From assembly GCA_964470865.1 (NCBI GenBank), contig CAYYFR010000025.1:1-44036 (forward strand): DNA of 44,036 bases. Direction: 5' to 3'. Under the pieces are notes generated by a model. That model saw only the letters and a program-made list of their open reading frames with translations. It searched no databases and was not told the DNA's origin. This DNA comes from JAEUOS01 sp964470865 (GTDB lineage: Bacteria > Pseudomonadota > Gammaproteobacteria > Burkholderiales > JAEUOS01). The translations under genes were made by a program, and so were the position numbers. This document shows positions 16,294 to 23,652 of this stretch, one piece after another (the first letter of the stretch is position 1; the number at the start of each line of letters is the position of its first letter).

Positions 16294-16336
16294 AAAACCT
16301 GCAAATTGAAAGTACAAACTTCAATTTGCAGGTTTT
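16294..16336. terminator. Bidirectional hairpin terminator, 17-bp perfect stem
   Basis: AAAACCTGCAAATTGAA (16294-16310) and TTCAATTTGCAGGTTTT (16320-16336) are exact inverted repeats around a 9-base loop (AGTACAAAC). The stem is flanked by A on the left and ends in T on the right, so it can act in both directions. It lies between the convergent PEP-CTERM gene and the yceI pair. Its AT content is far above the local average. Confidence 0.85.
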
Positions 16337-16406
16337 CCGGGAGCATCGTCCGAGATGGCGCGGGCAAGGCAATGCACCGCGACGCCAGCAGTGATCCGAC
16401 AGGCTG

Positions 16407-16982
16407 CTAGTCCTTGAGCGCCTCAACCTGCAGCATCAACGTGACTTCATCACTTACAGCCGGAATGAAGGTCTTCATGCCGAATTCCGAGCGCTTGATC
16501 TTGGCCGTGGCGTCCGCGCCGCACATGGGTTTTTTGTTGAAAGGGTGATTGCCGCAGCGAAAACCCGTGACGGTCAGGGTCAGGGGCTTGCTCACACCGA
16601 GCATGGTGAAGTCGCCGTCCACCGAGGTCAGCGCCTCACCGGTGAAGTTGAGCTTGCTCGACTTGAAGGCCATGGTCGGAAACTTGTCGGCATTGAAAAA
16701 ATCCGGGCCTTTCACATGTTTCTCGAACGCTTCGTTGGCACCGCCGGAGAACGACGCGGTTTGAATCGTGATGTCGATACTGCCGCTCTTTGCCGCCATG
16801 TCGAGCACGATCTTGCCGGCGGTTTTGGTGAACTGCGCCATATGGGTGGAAAACCCCAGATGATTGATCGCGAAGCGCGGTATGGTGTGAGTCGGCTCGA
16901 CGGTGTAACTCTCGGGGGCGGCGTGTGCATTAAGCGAAAGCAGGGTAGAGAGAACTGCGCTTGCGGCGAAAAACAATTTCAT
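16407..16982 (-). CDS. YceI-family periplasmic protein
   Basis: A 191-residue protein with a signal peptide (MKLFFAASAVLSTLLSLNAH, cleaved after AHA) and the YceI lipocalin-like beta barrel (PF04264): YTVEPTHTIPRFAINHLGFS, KVLD-like GKIVLDMAAKSG, FFNADKFPTMAFKSSKL and GDFTMLGVSKPLTLTV. Known members bind polyisoprenoid chains; E. coli YceI is induced by high pH. It is the second gene of a minus-strand pair, 27 bp after another yceI. A reading HPFNKKPMCGADATA includes a Cys pair with FRCGNH that may form a disulphide. Confidence 0.94.
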   Translation of the reverse strand: MKLFFAASAVLSTLLSLNAHAAPESYTVEPTHTIPRFAINHLGFSTHMAQFTKTAGKIVLDMAAKSGSIDITIQTASFSGGANEAFEKHVKGPDFFNADKFPTMAFKSSKLNFTGEALTSVDGDFTMLGVSKPLTLTVTGFRCGNHPFNKKPMCGADATAKIKRSEFGMKTFIPAVSDEVTLMLQVEALKD

Positions 16983-17009
16983 GCGAATCTCCGATGTGAG
17001 AGGGTGGAA

Positions 17010-17555
17010 CTACTTTTTAAGGTAAACCTTGAAACGGACAGCCACTTCGTTGGCCACCACCGCGGTGTCGGCCCAGGATCCTTCACCGATCTTGAAGTCA
17101 AGACGCTTGAGCGGCACCATGCCTTCGATCAGCGTTCCGCCAGCGTCCGCCTTGGCGCTGAAACTGGCGACTACATCCTTGGTGATGCCCTTGAGCGTGA
17201 ACTTGGCCGGTGCCTCGAAGCGGCCACCGCCGAGCGCCTTGGCGGTAATGACATTGAAGCTGGCTTTTGGAAACTGCTTGCCATTGAACCAGGAGGCGCC
17301 CAGGGCGTCGCGATTCCAGTTTTCGTCGCCAAAGTCGATGCTGGCTACGTCGACTTCAATGGCCGCCCTGGTTGCATCGGGCTTCGCCGGATCGAATGTT
17401 ACCTGTGCCGCGAACTTTCTGAATTTTCCGTCACCCGGAACATTTTCCTGTTTGAAGCCAAACGCGATCTGGCTTTTGGCCAAATCCACGCTTTGCGCAT
17501 GGGTAGCTGTACCAATCGATAACGCAAGTACTGCTACCAAACACTGCCAAGCCAT
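17010..17555 (-). CDS. YceI-family periplasmic protein, second copy
   Basis: A 181-residue relative of the neighbouring YceI, but clearly diverged. The start at 17555 (MAWQCLVAVLALSIGTATHA) gives a clean signal peptide and has an AAGGAAT ribosome site just upstream; a longer reading from 17681 adds 42 residues without a signal. The barrel motifs are FGFKQENVPGDGKFRKFA, SWFNGKQFPKASFNVI, FTLKGITKDVVASFSA and LDFKIGEGSWADTAVV. Pairs of YceI genes are often next to cytochrome b561 genes; one lies about 1.4 kb away on the same strand (18972-19541). Confidence 0.93.
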   Translation of the reverse strand: MAWQCLVAVLALSIGTATHAQSVDLAKSQIAFGFKQENVPGDGKFRKFAAQVTFDPAKPDATRAAIEVDVASIDFGDENWNRDALGASWFNGKQFPKASFNVITAKALGGGRFEAPAKFTLKGITKDVVASFSAKADAGGTLIEGMVPLKRLDFKIGEGSWADTAVVANEVAVRFKVYLKK

Positions 17556-17877
17556 TTTTATTCCTTTCGAGGTCGCGAGCAGGGAAACGCGGCAACCAAT
17601 ACTGATCTCGGATATCCACCGCAGGTGTGCCTTGACCAAACCGGCGCGTGCCCAGTCGGTCGAGGCATGGGATTTTTGCATGATGTTTGTGCCGGCCCGA
17701 AAAGACGCGGATTGTAATGTAGGTGTGACTTCTCACGCCCAGGTTCGAATGCGAGACAACGATCCTCCGGTACAGGGGGATAAAGCCTTGAATTCGACCA
17801 AGCAGAGAGCTATGGACCGTTTCAGGCTGGCGCAGTTCCGCCATTGCGCGCTTAACTTTCTGACCCTGCGCCTGGCC
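17556..17877. other. 322-bp stretch without a recognised gene
   Basis: This interval separates the yceI pair from the ceramidase-like gene, both on the minus strand. It should hold the promoter for the yceI pair. Reading frames here lack similarity to anything I know. No strong hairpin or RNA gene is visible. Confidence 0.4.
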
Positions 17878-18678
17878 TTATCGCACCGATTTTGCGGCAT
17901 GACGCAGGCGCCAGGCCAGCCAGAAGGCGGCCGCTGCCGCGACTAAGTGCTTGAGCGTATGCCCGCTGACCCCACCCAGCGTTTCGAAGACTTGCGCATC
18001 GTGCAACTCGAGCGCTTTGGCAATCAGGTAAAGCGCGATTGCGCCGAGCCAGTCAGTGGCTTTCAAGAGCCCGCCGCGGAACATCGCACAGACCAGCGGA
18101 ATCAGCAGTACAGGCAGGAATTGCACCAACAGGTAGGCGCGCAGGTCACCGTTGCCGGACATCTCGCTCGCATACCAGAGCCACACCGAGGCGGTCGCGA
18201 CAAGCCAGGCCGTGAGAATCACGACAGGTCGTCCAAAGCCGCCTGCCACGCGCTCGGCCAGCAGCGCTAACGTGAGCCAGGCGCAAGCCCAGGCGATCGG
18301 CAGGCGATCTATGCCCAATCCGAAGTTGTCGGGTGACCAGTGATAAAAGCCGGAACCCACAGTCGTCAACGCGACTGCGCTGAAAAACATGCCCCATGCA
18401 GCGCGCGCCGGGTGTGGCAGCGGCAGGCGCAGCGCTGCCTTCAAGCCCAGCCATCCGGCCAGCAAGAACGGCAGGTTGGAAAGCACGTCGGCGGCATGGG
18501 GTATTCCCAGCCAGGCGCGGGTATCGGCGAACCGATGGTAATCGGCGGGCTGCGCGATCCGGCCGTGCCACAAAAGCGCACTGGCGATCGCCAAAACCAC
18601 ACCACACAGGAAAAGCGCAGGCGCGGAAAAGCCGAGCCTGTTGCCTGATCGCCTGGTGCTGGAAGGTATCGATGGCAT
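17878..18678 (-). CDS. Ceramidase-like (CREST superfamily) multi-pass membrane protein
   Basis: About 266 residues with seven or so hydrophobic helices, such as APALFLCGVVLAIASALLW, AADVLSNLPFLLAGWLGL and LLVQFLPVLLIPLVCAMF. It resembles the alkaline ceramidase/CREST family (PF05875), whose metal site uses a Ser, an Asp and three His: candidates are SNLPF, GSGFYHWSPDN and GHTLKHLVAAAAAFW. Bacterial members of this type are common in betaproteobacteria and their substrate is unknown. The start at 18678 (MPSIPSSTRRSGNR) is preferred to the ATG at 18711; neither is well supported by a ribosome site. Confidence 0.75.
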   Translation of the reverse strand: MPSIPSSTRRSGNRLGFSAPALFLCGVVLAIASALLWHGRIAQPADYHRFADTRAWLGIPHAADVLSNLPFLLAGWLGLKAALRLPLPHPARAAWGMFFSAVALTTVGSGFYHWSPDNFGLGIDRLPIAWACAWLTLALLAERVAGGFGRPVVILTAWLVATASVWLWYASEMSGNGDLRAYLLVQFLPVLLIPLVCAMFRGGLLKATDWLGAIALYLIAKALELHDAQVFETLGGVSGHTLKHLVAAAAAFWLAWRLRHAAKSVR

Positions 18679-18971
18679 GAGAAGCCTTGTAGTGGACAGG
18701 ATTGGCCGCAAGATTGCGGTTCATGCAGGTGGACGTCAAGTGGCGCGCCGCCGCTAGCGCGAGGCGCTACCGGTAGTCGCCTCGCACAGGCTGGGCAGGC
18801 CCACATGCACGCGCCGAAGCCTTGAAGTGCGGTGCCGGCGAACACCCTGGACCAGTGCCAAGAAAACGCTGACCAAGCCGCTGGCATGCGGATTTTCGAA
18901 CCAGCAGTCGTTTCGATTCGGCATCGCGCGACAGCCACTTTCTCAACCTGCGGCCTTGACGTAGTGTTTCG
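18679..18971. other. 293-bp intergenic region without a recognised gene
   Basis: The stretch lies between the ceramidase-like gene and cytochrome b561. A small perfect inverted repeat (ACGTAG/CTACGT, 18959-18977) straddles the end of the cytochrome gene and could help to end its transcript. Nothing else is recognised. Confidence 0.3.
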
Positions 18972-19541
18972 CTACGTGCCGCGGCCACCCGGAAGCATGC
19001 GCCACAATATGCCGTCCCGATCGACAAACTGGTGTTTGAGCGCGGCGGCCACATGCAGCAGCACCAGACCGGCCAGGGTGTAGTTGAGCGTGAGATGGAC
19101 GAACTTGAGACTTAGCGCCAGATCGCGGTCGCGCCCGACTAGATCGGGTAGCTGCAGGGCCGAAATGCCGAAGGGCACGGTGGGTACACCGGCGGCCGAG
19201 GAATAAATCCAGCCCGACAGCGGGATGCCCAGCATCAGCAGATACAACAGAACGTGGATCGCGCCCGAGATCGCCTGCTGCCAGGGCGCCACCGAAGCCG
19301 GCAGCGGCGGCGGGCGATGCGAAAGGCGCCACAGTACCCGCAGCACAGCGAGGGTGAACACAGTGACGCCGATCCACTTGTGGTACGAGTAAAACGTCAG
19401 CTTCTGCGGGCTGAAGCGCAGTTCCACCATGTATAGCCCGAGGCTGAAGCCGCAGCACATGAGAAGCGCGATCAGCCAGTGCAGCGCGATCGCCGGCGCG
19501 CTGTAACGCGCGCTTCTGCGTGCCATCGGCCAACCTGCCAT
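18972..19541 (-). CDS. Cytochrome b561 family protein
   Basis: A 189-residue di-haem b-type membrane cytochrome of the bacterial b561 group (PF01292). It begins RYSAPAIALHWLIALLM, with the first conserved haem His in LHW, and has four helices. Further ligand candidates are YHKWIGVTVF, HVLLYLLMLGIPLSGW and FVHLTLNYTLAGLVLLHVAA. The C-terminus HQFVDRDGILWRMLPG is the family ending. Such proteins move electrons from quinol in the inner membrane, for example against superoxide (CybB). The start could also be the Met at 19526. It follows the GlcG-like gene by 12 bp, so the two probably form one transcript. Confidence 0.95.
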   Translation of the reverse strand: MAGWPMARRSARYSAPAIALHWLIALLMCCGFSLGLYMVELRFSPQKLTFYSYHKWIGVTVFTLAVLRVLWRLSHRPPPLPASVAPWQQAISGAIHVLLYLLMLGIPLSGWIYSSAAGVPTVPFGISALQLPDLVGRDRDLALSLKFVHLTLNYTLAGLVLLHVAAALKHQFVDRDGILWRMLPGGRGT

Positions 19542-19553
19542 CTCGCCCGGGCT

Positions 19554-19979
19554 CTAGCCGTGCGTCAAGCCGACGGACTCGATGCCGGCGATGCAGATGG
19601 CCTCGTCTTCGTCGCCGGTACCACCGGATGCGCCGGCGGCGCCCAGAATGTTGCCGGCAGCATCCTTGATCAGCACCGCGCCGGTTTGCGGCAGAAACTT
19701 GCCCTGCGCGGTCGAGGCCAGAGTGACGAAGAAATTCGGGTTGTCCTTGGCGCGCTGCGCCAGTACCCGGGTGGCTACACCCATGCCGACCGCAGCCCAG
19801 GCCTTGCCGGTGGCCACGTCGATGCGGAACATCGAGGCGCCGTCTTCACGTTGCGCGGACTTGAGGTGGCCCGCTTCATCCAGCACTACCACGCCCATCG
19901 GCTTGTAGCCGTTCTTTTTTGACCATGCTAGCGCGGCGGCGATGATGCGGTTGGCCTGCTCGAGGGTAAGCTTGCTCAT
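19554..19979 (-). CDS. GlcG/HbpS-family (haem-binding protein-like) protein
   Basis: A 141-residue protein of the GlcG/HbpS family (PF03928). It begins MSKLTLEQANRIIAAALAWS and shows the family pattern GVVVLDEAGHLKSAQREDGA, TGKAWAAVGMG and GAVLIKDAAGNILGAAGASG, then GDEDEAICIAGIE. In Streptomyces HbpS binds haem and iron and senses oxidative stress; GlcG of the glycolate cluster has no clear role. The start at 19979 is chosen because the longer reading has no similarity. The adjacent cytochrome b561 makes a redox or haem link plausible, but this is inference. Confidence 0.9.
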   Translation of the reverse strand: MSKLTLEQANRIIAAALAWSKKNGYKPMGVVVLDEAGHLKSAQREDGASMFRIDVATGKAWAAVGMGVATRVLAQRAKDNPNFFVTLASTAQGKFLPQTGAVLIKDAAGNILGAAGASGGTGDEDEAICIAGIESVGLTHG

Positions 19980-20076
19980 GCAACACTCCGGATGTGGATG
20001 GATGAAAGCAGCGAAGAATAGCTGATTGCCGCCGCGCTCGAAAAGCAGCGCGAGCGGCAGAAATATTCTCCGGCTT

Positions 20077-20400
20077 TCAGGCCAGCCAGTCCGGCTTGAA
20101 AAACGGCGCCGGCATGAGGATCTTGCTTTCCATCGACACCACCAGCGGCAGGATCTTCGGCAGGTAGGCCAGCCACGTCGGGTCAGCGAACAACCTGGCG
20201 CGCCGCGCCGCACGATCGTTCAGGTCGGTGTAGGCCCACATGTGGACGATCTGGTTCAGCGGCCCGAGTTCGGTCTGGTAGAAGCCGACCAGGCGACCGA
20301 GAATCGCGGTCTGCACCGCCAGGCCTTCGGCTTCATAGTGCTTGAAGTATTCGCCGATCTTGCCGGGATGGGTGGTGTAGGTACGTTGTTCGACGAGCAT
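20077..20400 (-). CDS. NIPSNAP family protein
   Basis: A 107-residue ferredoxin-like-fold protein of the NIPSNAP family (PF07978). It starts MLVEQRTYTTHPGKIGEYFK, with the family features LGRLVGFYQTELGPLNQIVH, MWAYTDLNDRAARRARLFAD and the ending SKILMPAPFF. Bacterial members are often found beside catabolic genes but have no assigned reaction. The start at 20400 is the first Met that gives the family N-terminus. It is 97 bp upstream of the GlcG-like gene on the same strand. Confidence 0.9.
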   Translation of the reverse strand: MLVEQRTYTTHPGKIGEYFKHYEAEGLAVQTAILGRLVGFYQTELGPLNQIVHMWAYTDLNDRAARRARLFADPTWLAYLPKILPLVVSMESKILMPAPFFKPDWLA

Positions 20401-20437
20401 GACGGTCCTTTGAAGGGGTGAGGGGAGACGTATTGTG

Positions 20438-20647
20438 CATGCGTGCAGGCCGGTCGGGTTGCTGCACTGCGGCCGCGGTCGGGCCGCGGTCGNNNNNNNN
20501 NNNNNNNNNNNNNNNNNNNNNNNNNNNNNNNNNNNNNNNNNNNNNNNNNNNNNNNNNNNNNNNNNNNNNNNNNNNNNNNNNNNNNNNNNNNNCATGCGTG
20601 CAGGCCGGTCGGGTTGCTGCACTGCGGCCGCGGTCGGGCCGCGGTCG
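20438..20647. repeat. Exact 55-bp direct repeat on both sides of a 100-N gap
   Basis: The 55 bases at 20438-20492 (beginning CATGCGTGCAGGCCGGTCGG) return unchanged at 20593-20647, directly after the N run 20493-20592. Exact identity over 55 bp is what contigs cut at a shared 55-mer would show. The true locus probably has one copy, or a longer tandem array that the assembler could not cross. The unit is very GC-rich and carries GGTCGGGCCGCGGTCG. It lies between the NIPSNAP gene and the Ldh2-type dehydrogenase, so it also holds the divergent promoters. Confidence 0.75.
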
Positions 20648-20753
20648 TGGCGGCGGCTGATCCGCCGGCGGCCGGGCGTCCTGGCCCGCCTGTGTTCAGG
20701 GCGGTGTTTGTCGCTGCTATAGTCCGGCCATCGTGATCGCCGGGGAAGCCCCC

Positions 20754-21848
20754 ATGAGTGCCGCCAACGTCGTCATTTCTCCAGCCGACCTCACCGAATT
20801 TGTCGCGCGCATTGTCGGCGGCGCCGGCAGCGCCGCGCGCGAAGCTGATCTGGTTGCGACCAACCTGGTGATGGCCAACCTGTCGGGCCACGATTCGCAC
20901 GGCGTCGGCATGATTCCGCAATATGTCCAGTTCCTCGGTACCGGCGGCCTGAAACCGAACCAGCACGCCCGGGTGACCGGCGCATTCGGTTCGATGCTGA
21001 TGATCGACGGCTGCAAGGGCTATGGCCAGGTGATCGGCCATGAGGCGATGAAGATGGGCGTGGAGCGCGCATTGGCCAGCGGCTTGGCGCTGGTGGCCTT
21101 GCGCGACAGCCACCACATCGGCCGCATTGGCCAGTGGGCGGAGGATTGCGCGGCGGCCGGGCTGGTATCGCTGCACTTCGTCAATGCCCTGCTGCGTCCG
21201 CTGGTGGCGCCGTTCGGCGGCGCCGATGCGCGTTTCGCCACCAATCCTTTTTGCTGCGGCATTCCGCGCGCCGGCCAGCCGCCGGTGATCCTGGATTTCG
21301 CCACCAGCCGGGTGGCGCTGGGCAAGGTGCGGGTGGCGATGCAGGAGGAAAAAGAAATGGCGCCCGGCACCCTGATCGATGGTCGCGGTTACCCGACTAC
21401 CGACCCGCATGTGATGTTCGAGGCCGACGCTGCCGGCAAGCTGGGGGCGATTCTGGCGTTCGGTGAGCACAAAGGCTATGGCATGGCGCTGATGTGCGAG
21501 ATTCTGGCCGGCGCCCTGACCGGGGGCGCGACCCTGCACGAAGCGGCGCCGACCATTGGCATCTACAACAACATGTTGTCGATCATCATCGATCCGGCAC
21601 GGCTGGGCGCCAGCACCTTTGGGCCGCAGATGGAAGCCTTCATCGATTGGGTGCGTGCCGCGCCGGCGGCCCCGGGGTTTGACCGCGTGCGCATCGCCGG
21701 CGAGCCCGAGCAGGAAATGCGCGCCCGGCGCGGCAACGGCATACCGATCGACGTCAACACCTGGCGCGACATGCAGGCTGCTGCAGCGACTGCCGGCATG
21801 GGGGCTGCCGAACTTGCGACATTCGCGGCACTGGCGCGGGCGCAATAA
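20754..21848 (+). CDS. Ldh2-family (malate/L-lactate/ureidoglycolate) NAD(P) dehydrogenase
   Basis: A 364-residue oxidoreductase of the Ldh_2 family (PF02615), distinct from classical lactate and malate dehydrogenases. Typical segments are NLSGHDSHGVGMIPQYV with the catalytic His, RDSHHIGRIGQWAE, RFATNPFCCGIPRA, VILDFATSRVALGKVRVA and GEHKGYGMALMCEILAGAL. Members use malate, lactate, ureidoglycolate, sulfolactate or delta-piperideine-2-carboxylate, so the substrate cannot be named. The ATG at 20754 has GGGGAAG five bases upstream; a GTG at 20733 would add seven residues. A catabolic role with the following carboxylate genes is possible. Confidence 0.9.
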   Translation: MSAANVVISPADLTEFVARIVGGAGSAAREADLVATNLVMANLSGHDSHGVGMIPQYVQFLGTGGLKPNQHARVTGAFGSMLMIDGCKGYGQVIGHEAMKMGVERALASGLALVALRDSHHIGRIGQWAEDCAAAGLVSLHFVNALLRPLVAPFGGADARFATNPFCCGIPRAGQPPVILDFATSRVALGKVRVAMQEEKEMAPGTLIDGRGYPTTDPHVMFEADAAGKLGAILAFGEHKGYGMALMCEILAGALTGGATLHEAAPTIGIYNNMLSIIIDPARLGASTFGPQMEAFIDWVRAAPAAPGFDRVRIAGEPEQEMRARRGNGIPIDVNTWRDMQAAAATAGMGAAELATFAALARAQ

Positions 21849-21916
21849 AATCAACTCGCGAATCCGCGTTTCGCCCGGTGCCGTATCTAGTTCTGTCAAT
21901 TCACCCCTGGACCCAC

Positions 21917-22546
21917 ATGAAAAATCTCATTGCTTCCCTGTTGCTTTCAGTAGCCGGCATGGCGCAGGCGCAACCCCTGACCGCTGTACCGCCCGGCATG
22001 GCCGTGGCCACCTTTGCCGGCGGCTGCTTCTGGTGCATGGAGGCACCGTACGACAAGCTTGACGGCGTTGCTTCCACGACTTCCGGCTACATCGGTGGCA
22101 AGACAAAGTCTCCGACCTATCAGGTGGTTTCGTCCGGCACCACCGGCCATACCGAGGCGGTGCGGGTGATCTACGATCCGAAGAAACTCACCTACCGGCA
22201 GCTGCTCGAGGTGTTCTGGAAAAACATCGACCCGGTGGCGCGCGACCGCCAGTTTTGCGACAGCGGCAGCATGTACCGCAGCGGCGTGTTCTGGCATGAC
22301 GAAGAGCAGAAAAAGCTGGCCGATGAATCCAAGGCCCTGCTTACCAAGGGCCAAGCCTTCGGCACTGCCAAACCGCTCGGTTTCAAGGGCGGGGTGGTCA
22401 CCGAGATCACCAAGGCCGCGGATTTCTGGGAAGCCGAGGATTATCACCAGGACTATTACAAGAAGAATCCGGTGCGCTACAGCTACTATCGCACCGGCTG
22501 CGGCCGCGATGCGCGCCTCAAGGAGTTATGGGGCGCGGCGAAGTAG
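21917..22546 (+). CDS. msrA: Peptide-methionine (S)-S-oxide reductase, exported form
   Basis: MsrA repairs methionine S-sulfoxide in proteins. The 209-residue product has the catalytic motif GGCFWCMEAPYDKL, then TTSGYIGGKTKSPTYQVVSS and HTEAVRVIYDPKKLTYRQLL, and the C-terminal Cys in YYRTGCGRDARL that can act as resolving residue. A signal peptide (MKNLIASLLLSVAGMAQAQ) comes first, so the enzyme should act in the periplasm. The start at 21917 is chosen because it starts that signal. Its 3' end overlaps the 3' end of the convergent broken lysR by 29 bp. Confidence 0.95.
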   Translation: MKNLIASLLLSVAGMAQAQPLTAVPPGMAVATFAGGCFWCMEAPYDKLDGVASTTSGYIGGKTKSPTYQVVSSGTTGHTEAVRVIYDPKKLTYRQLLEVFWKNIDPVARDRQFCDSGSMYRSGVFWHDEEQKKLADESKALLTKGQAFGTAKPLGFKGGVVTEITKAADFWEAEDYHQDYYKKNPVRYSYYRTGCGRDARLKELWGAAK

Positions 22547-23473
22547 GGCGCGGTCGCGGGCGGGCGCGAAACGCCGCCCGCAGGGTGTCATGCAGGATAA
22601 GCGCCGCCGGTTGCAGCTTTGCGCCGTGACGCTTGAGAATGCCCAATTGCCGCCTGACTGCGGGCGCTGTCAGGCGCAGCCCGGTCAGCGAGCGATGCAC
22701 GGTCGAAGGCAAAGTCAGCCCCGGCACCTCCGCTACTTCCAGGCCGGCATCGACCATGCCCAGGAGAGTGGCCACACCGTTGACCTCGAACGCGATGCTC
22801 GGGCGCAGGCCGGCCTGCGCCCGAGCATCATCGATCAACTGCCGGTTGCCGCTGCTGCGTGAGGCGGCCATCAGGCGCTCGGCGTCCAGTTCGGCCCAGG
22901 TGACCGTACTGCGCGCCCCCATGAAACCGATGCCGAAGTCGGCCTCCCCAGAGATCACCGACTGCNNNNNNNNNNNNNNNNNNNNNNNNNNNNNNNNNNN
23001 NNNNNNNNNNNNNNNNNNNNNNNNNNNNNNNNNNNNNNNNNNNNNNNNNNNNNNNNNNNNNNNNNCGATGGCGTCGTTCTCGTCGATGATGCGCAGGCGT
23101 ATACCGGGGCACTTTTCACTGAAGGGCCGGATCACGCAGGCAGGAAATAGAACGCCGCCGAGGGCACGCAGCCGACCGTGACACGGCCTGACTGATGCGC
23201 ACCGATCTCGCGGATACTAAGGCTGGCCGCTTCAAGATCGTCGAAGGCACTGCGCGCACGTTCCAGAAAAGCGCGGCCCAGGCCGGTGAGTTCGACTTCG
23301 CGCGTGCTGCGGTTGATCAGGCGCACCCCAAGCGCGGATTCCAGGCGTTCGATGCGTCGTGACAAGGCCGGTGCCGACAAATGGATTTCATCTGCGGCGG
23401 CGCGAAAGCTGCCGCGTTCGGCCACCGCGATGAAGGCTTGCATTTCCTGCAGATTGAAATTGATGCGTTTCAT
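22518..23473 (-). pseudogene. LysR-family regulator, frame broken, with assembly gap
   Basis: The first part (23473-23132) has the winged-helix domain: FNLQEMQAFIAVAERGSFRA, AAADEIHLSAPALSRRIERL and LESALGVRLINRSTREVELT, then VTVGCVPSAAFYFLPA and a stop. The second frame continues at once as VIRPFSEKCPGIRLRIIDEN, so one base is missing near 23135. After DENDAI comes the 100-N gap (22966-23065); family members need only a few residues before the next part, SVISGEADFGIGFMGA. Behind it the text jumps from FMGA to STVTWAELDAERLMAASRSS, shorter than usual by some 20 residues. It is divergent from the lyase gene 23653-24999, its likely target. Three defects suggest decay, but the gap and one-base break may be assembly faults. 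Confidence 0.7.
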
Positions 23474-23497
23474 GCAATGATCGTATCAAACATTGCA
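23473..23497. promoter_or_regulatory. Palindrome TGCAATG-N11-CATTGCA at the lysR start
   Basis: TGCAATG (23473-23479) and CATTGCA (23491-23497) are exact inverted repeats with an 11-base spacer, the T-N11-A layout of LysR operators. It abuts the start codon of the lysR gene (ATG 23473-23471) and lies about 155 bp upstream of the divergent lyase gene. No ribosome site is seen before that ATG. An autoregulatory operator is the simplest reading. Confidence 0.55.
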
Positions 23498-23652
23498 CTT
23501 CAACAACGGGCGTGGCTGGTGCATGATGCGAGGTAACCTTCCCGCCGGTCTGGCGCCGCCGCGCCTGCTGCGAGAATCGGGCCGGAGAATTTGCCAAGGA
23601 ACACACGTGAGCGCAAGCCGCCAGTTTCCCAACCGAATGCACACCTGAACCC

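Noticed and set aside
20418..20736. Short plus-strand frames over the 55-bp repeats
   Set aside because: They read through the N gap and the duplicated contig ends; no biological support.
22828..23112. Separate small minus-strand protein over the third N gap
   Set aside because: It is an out-of-frame reading of the lysR co-inducer domain.
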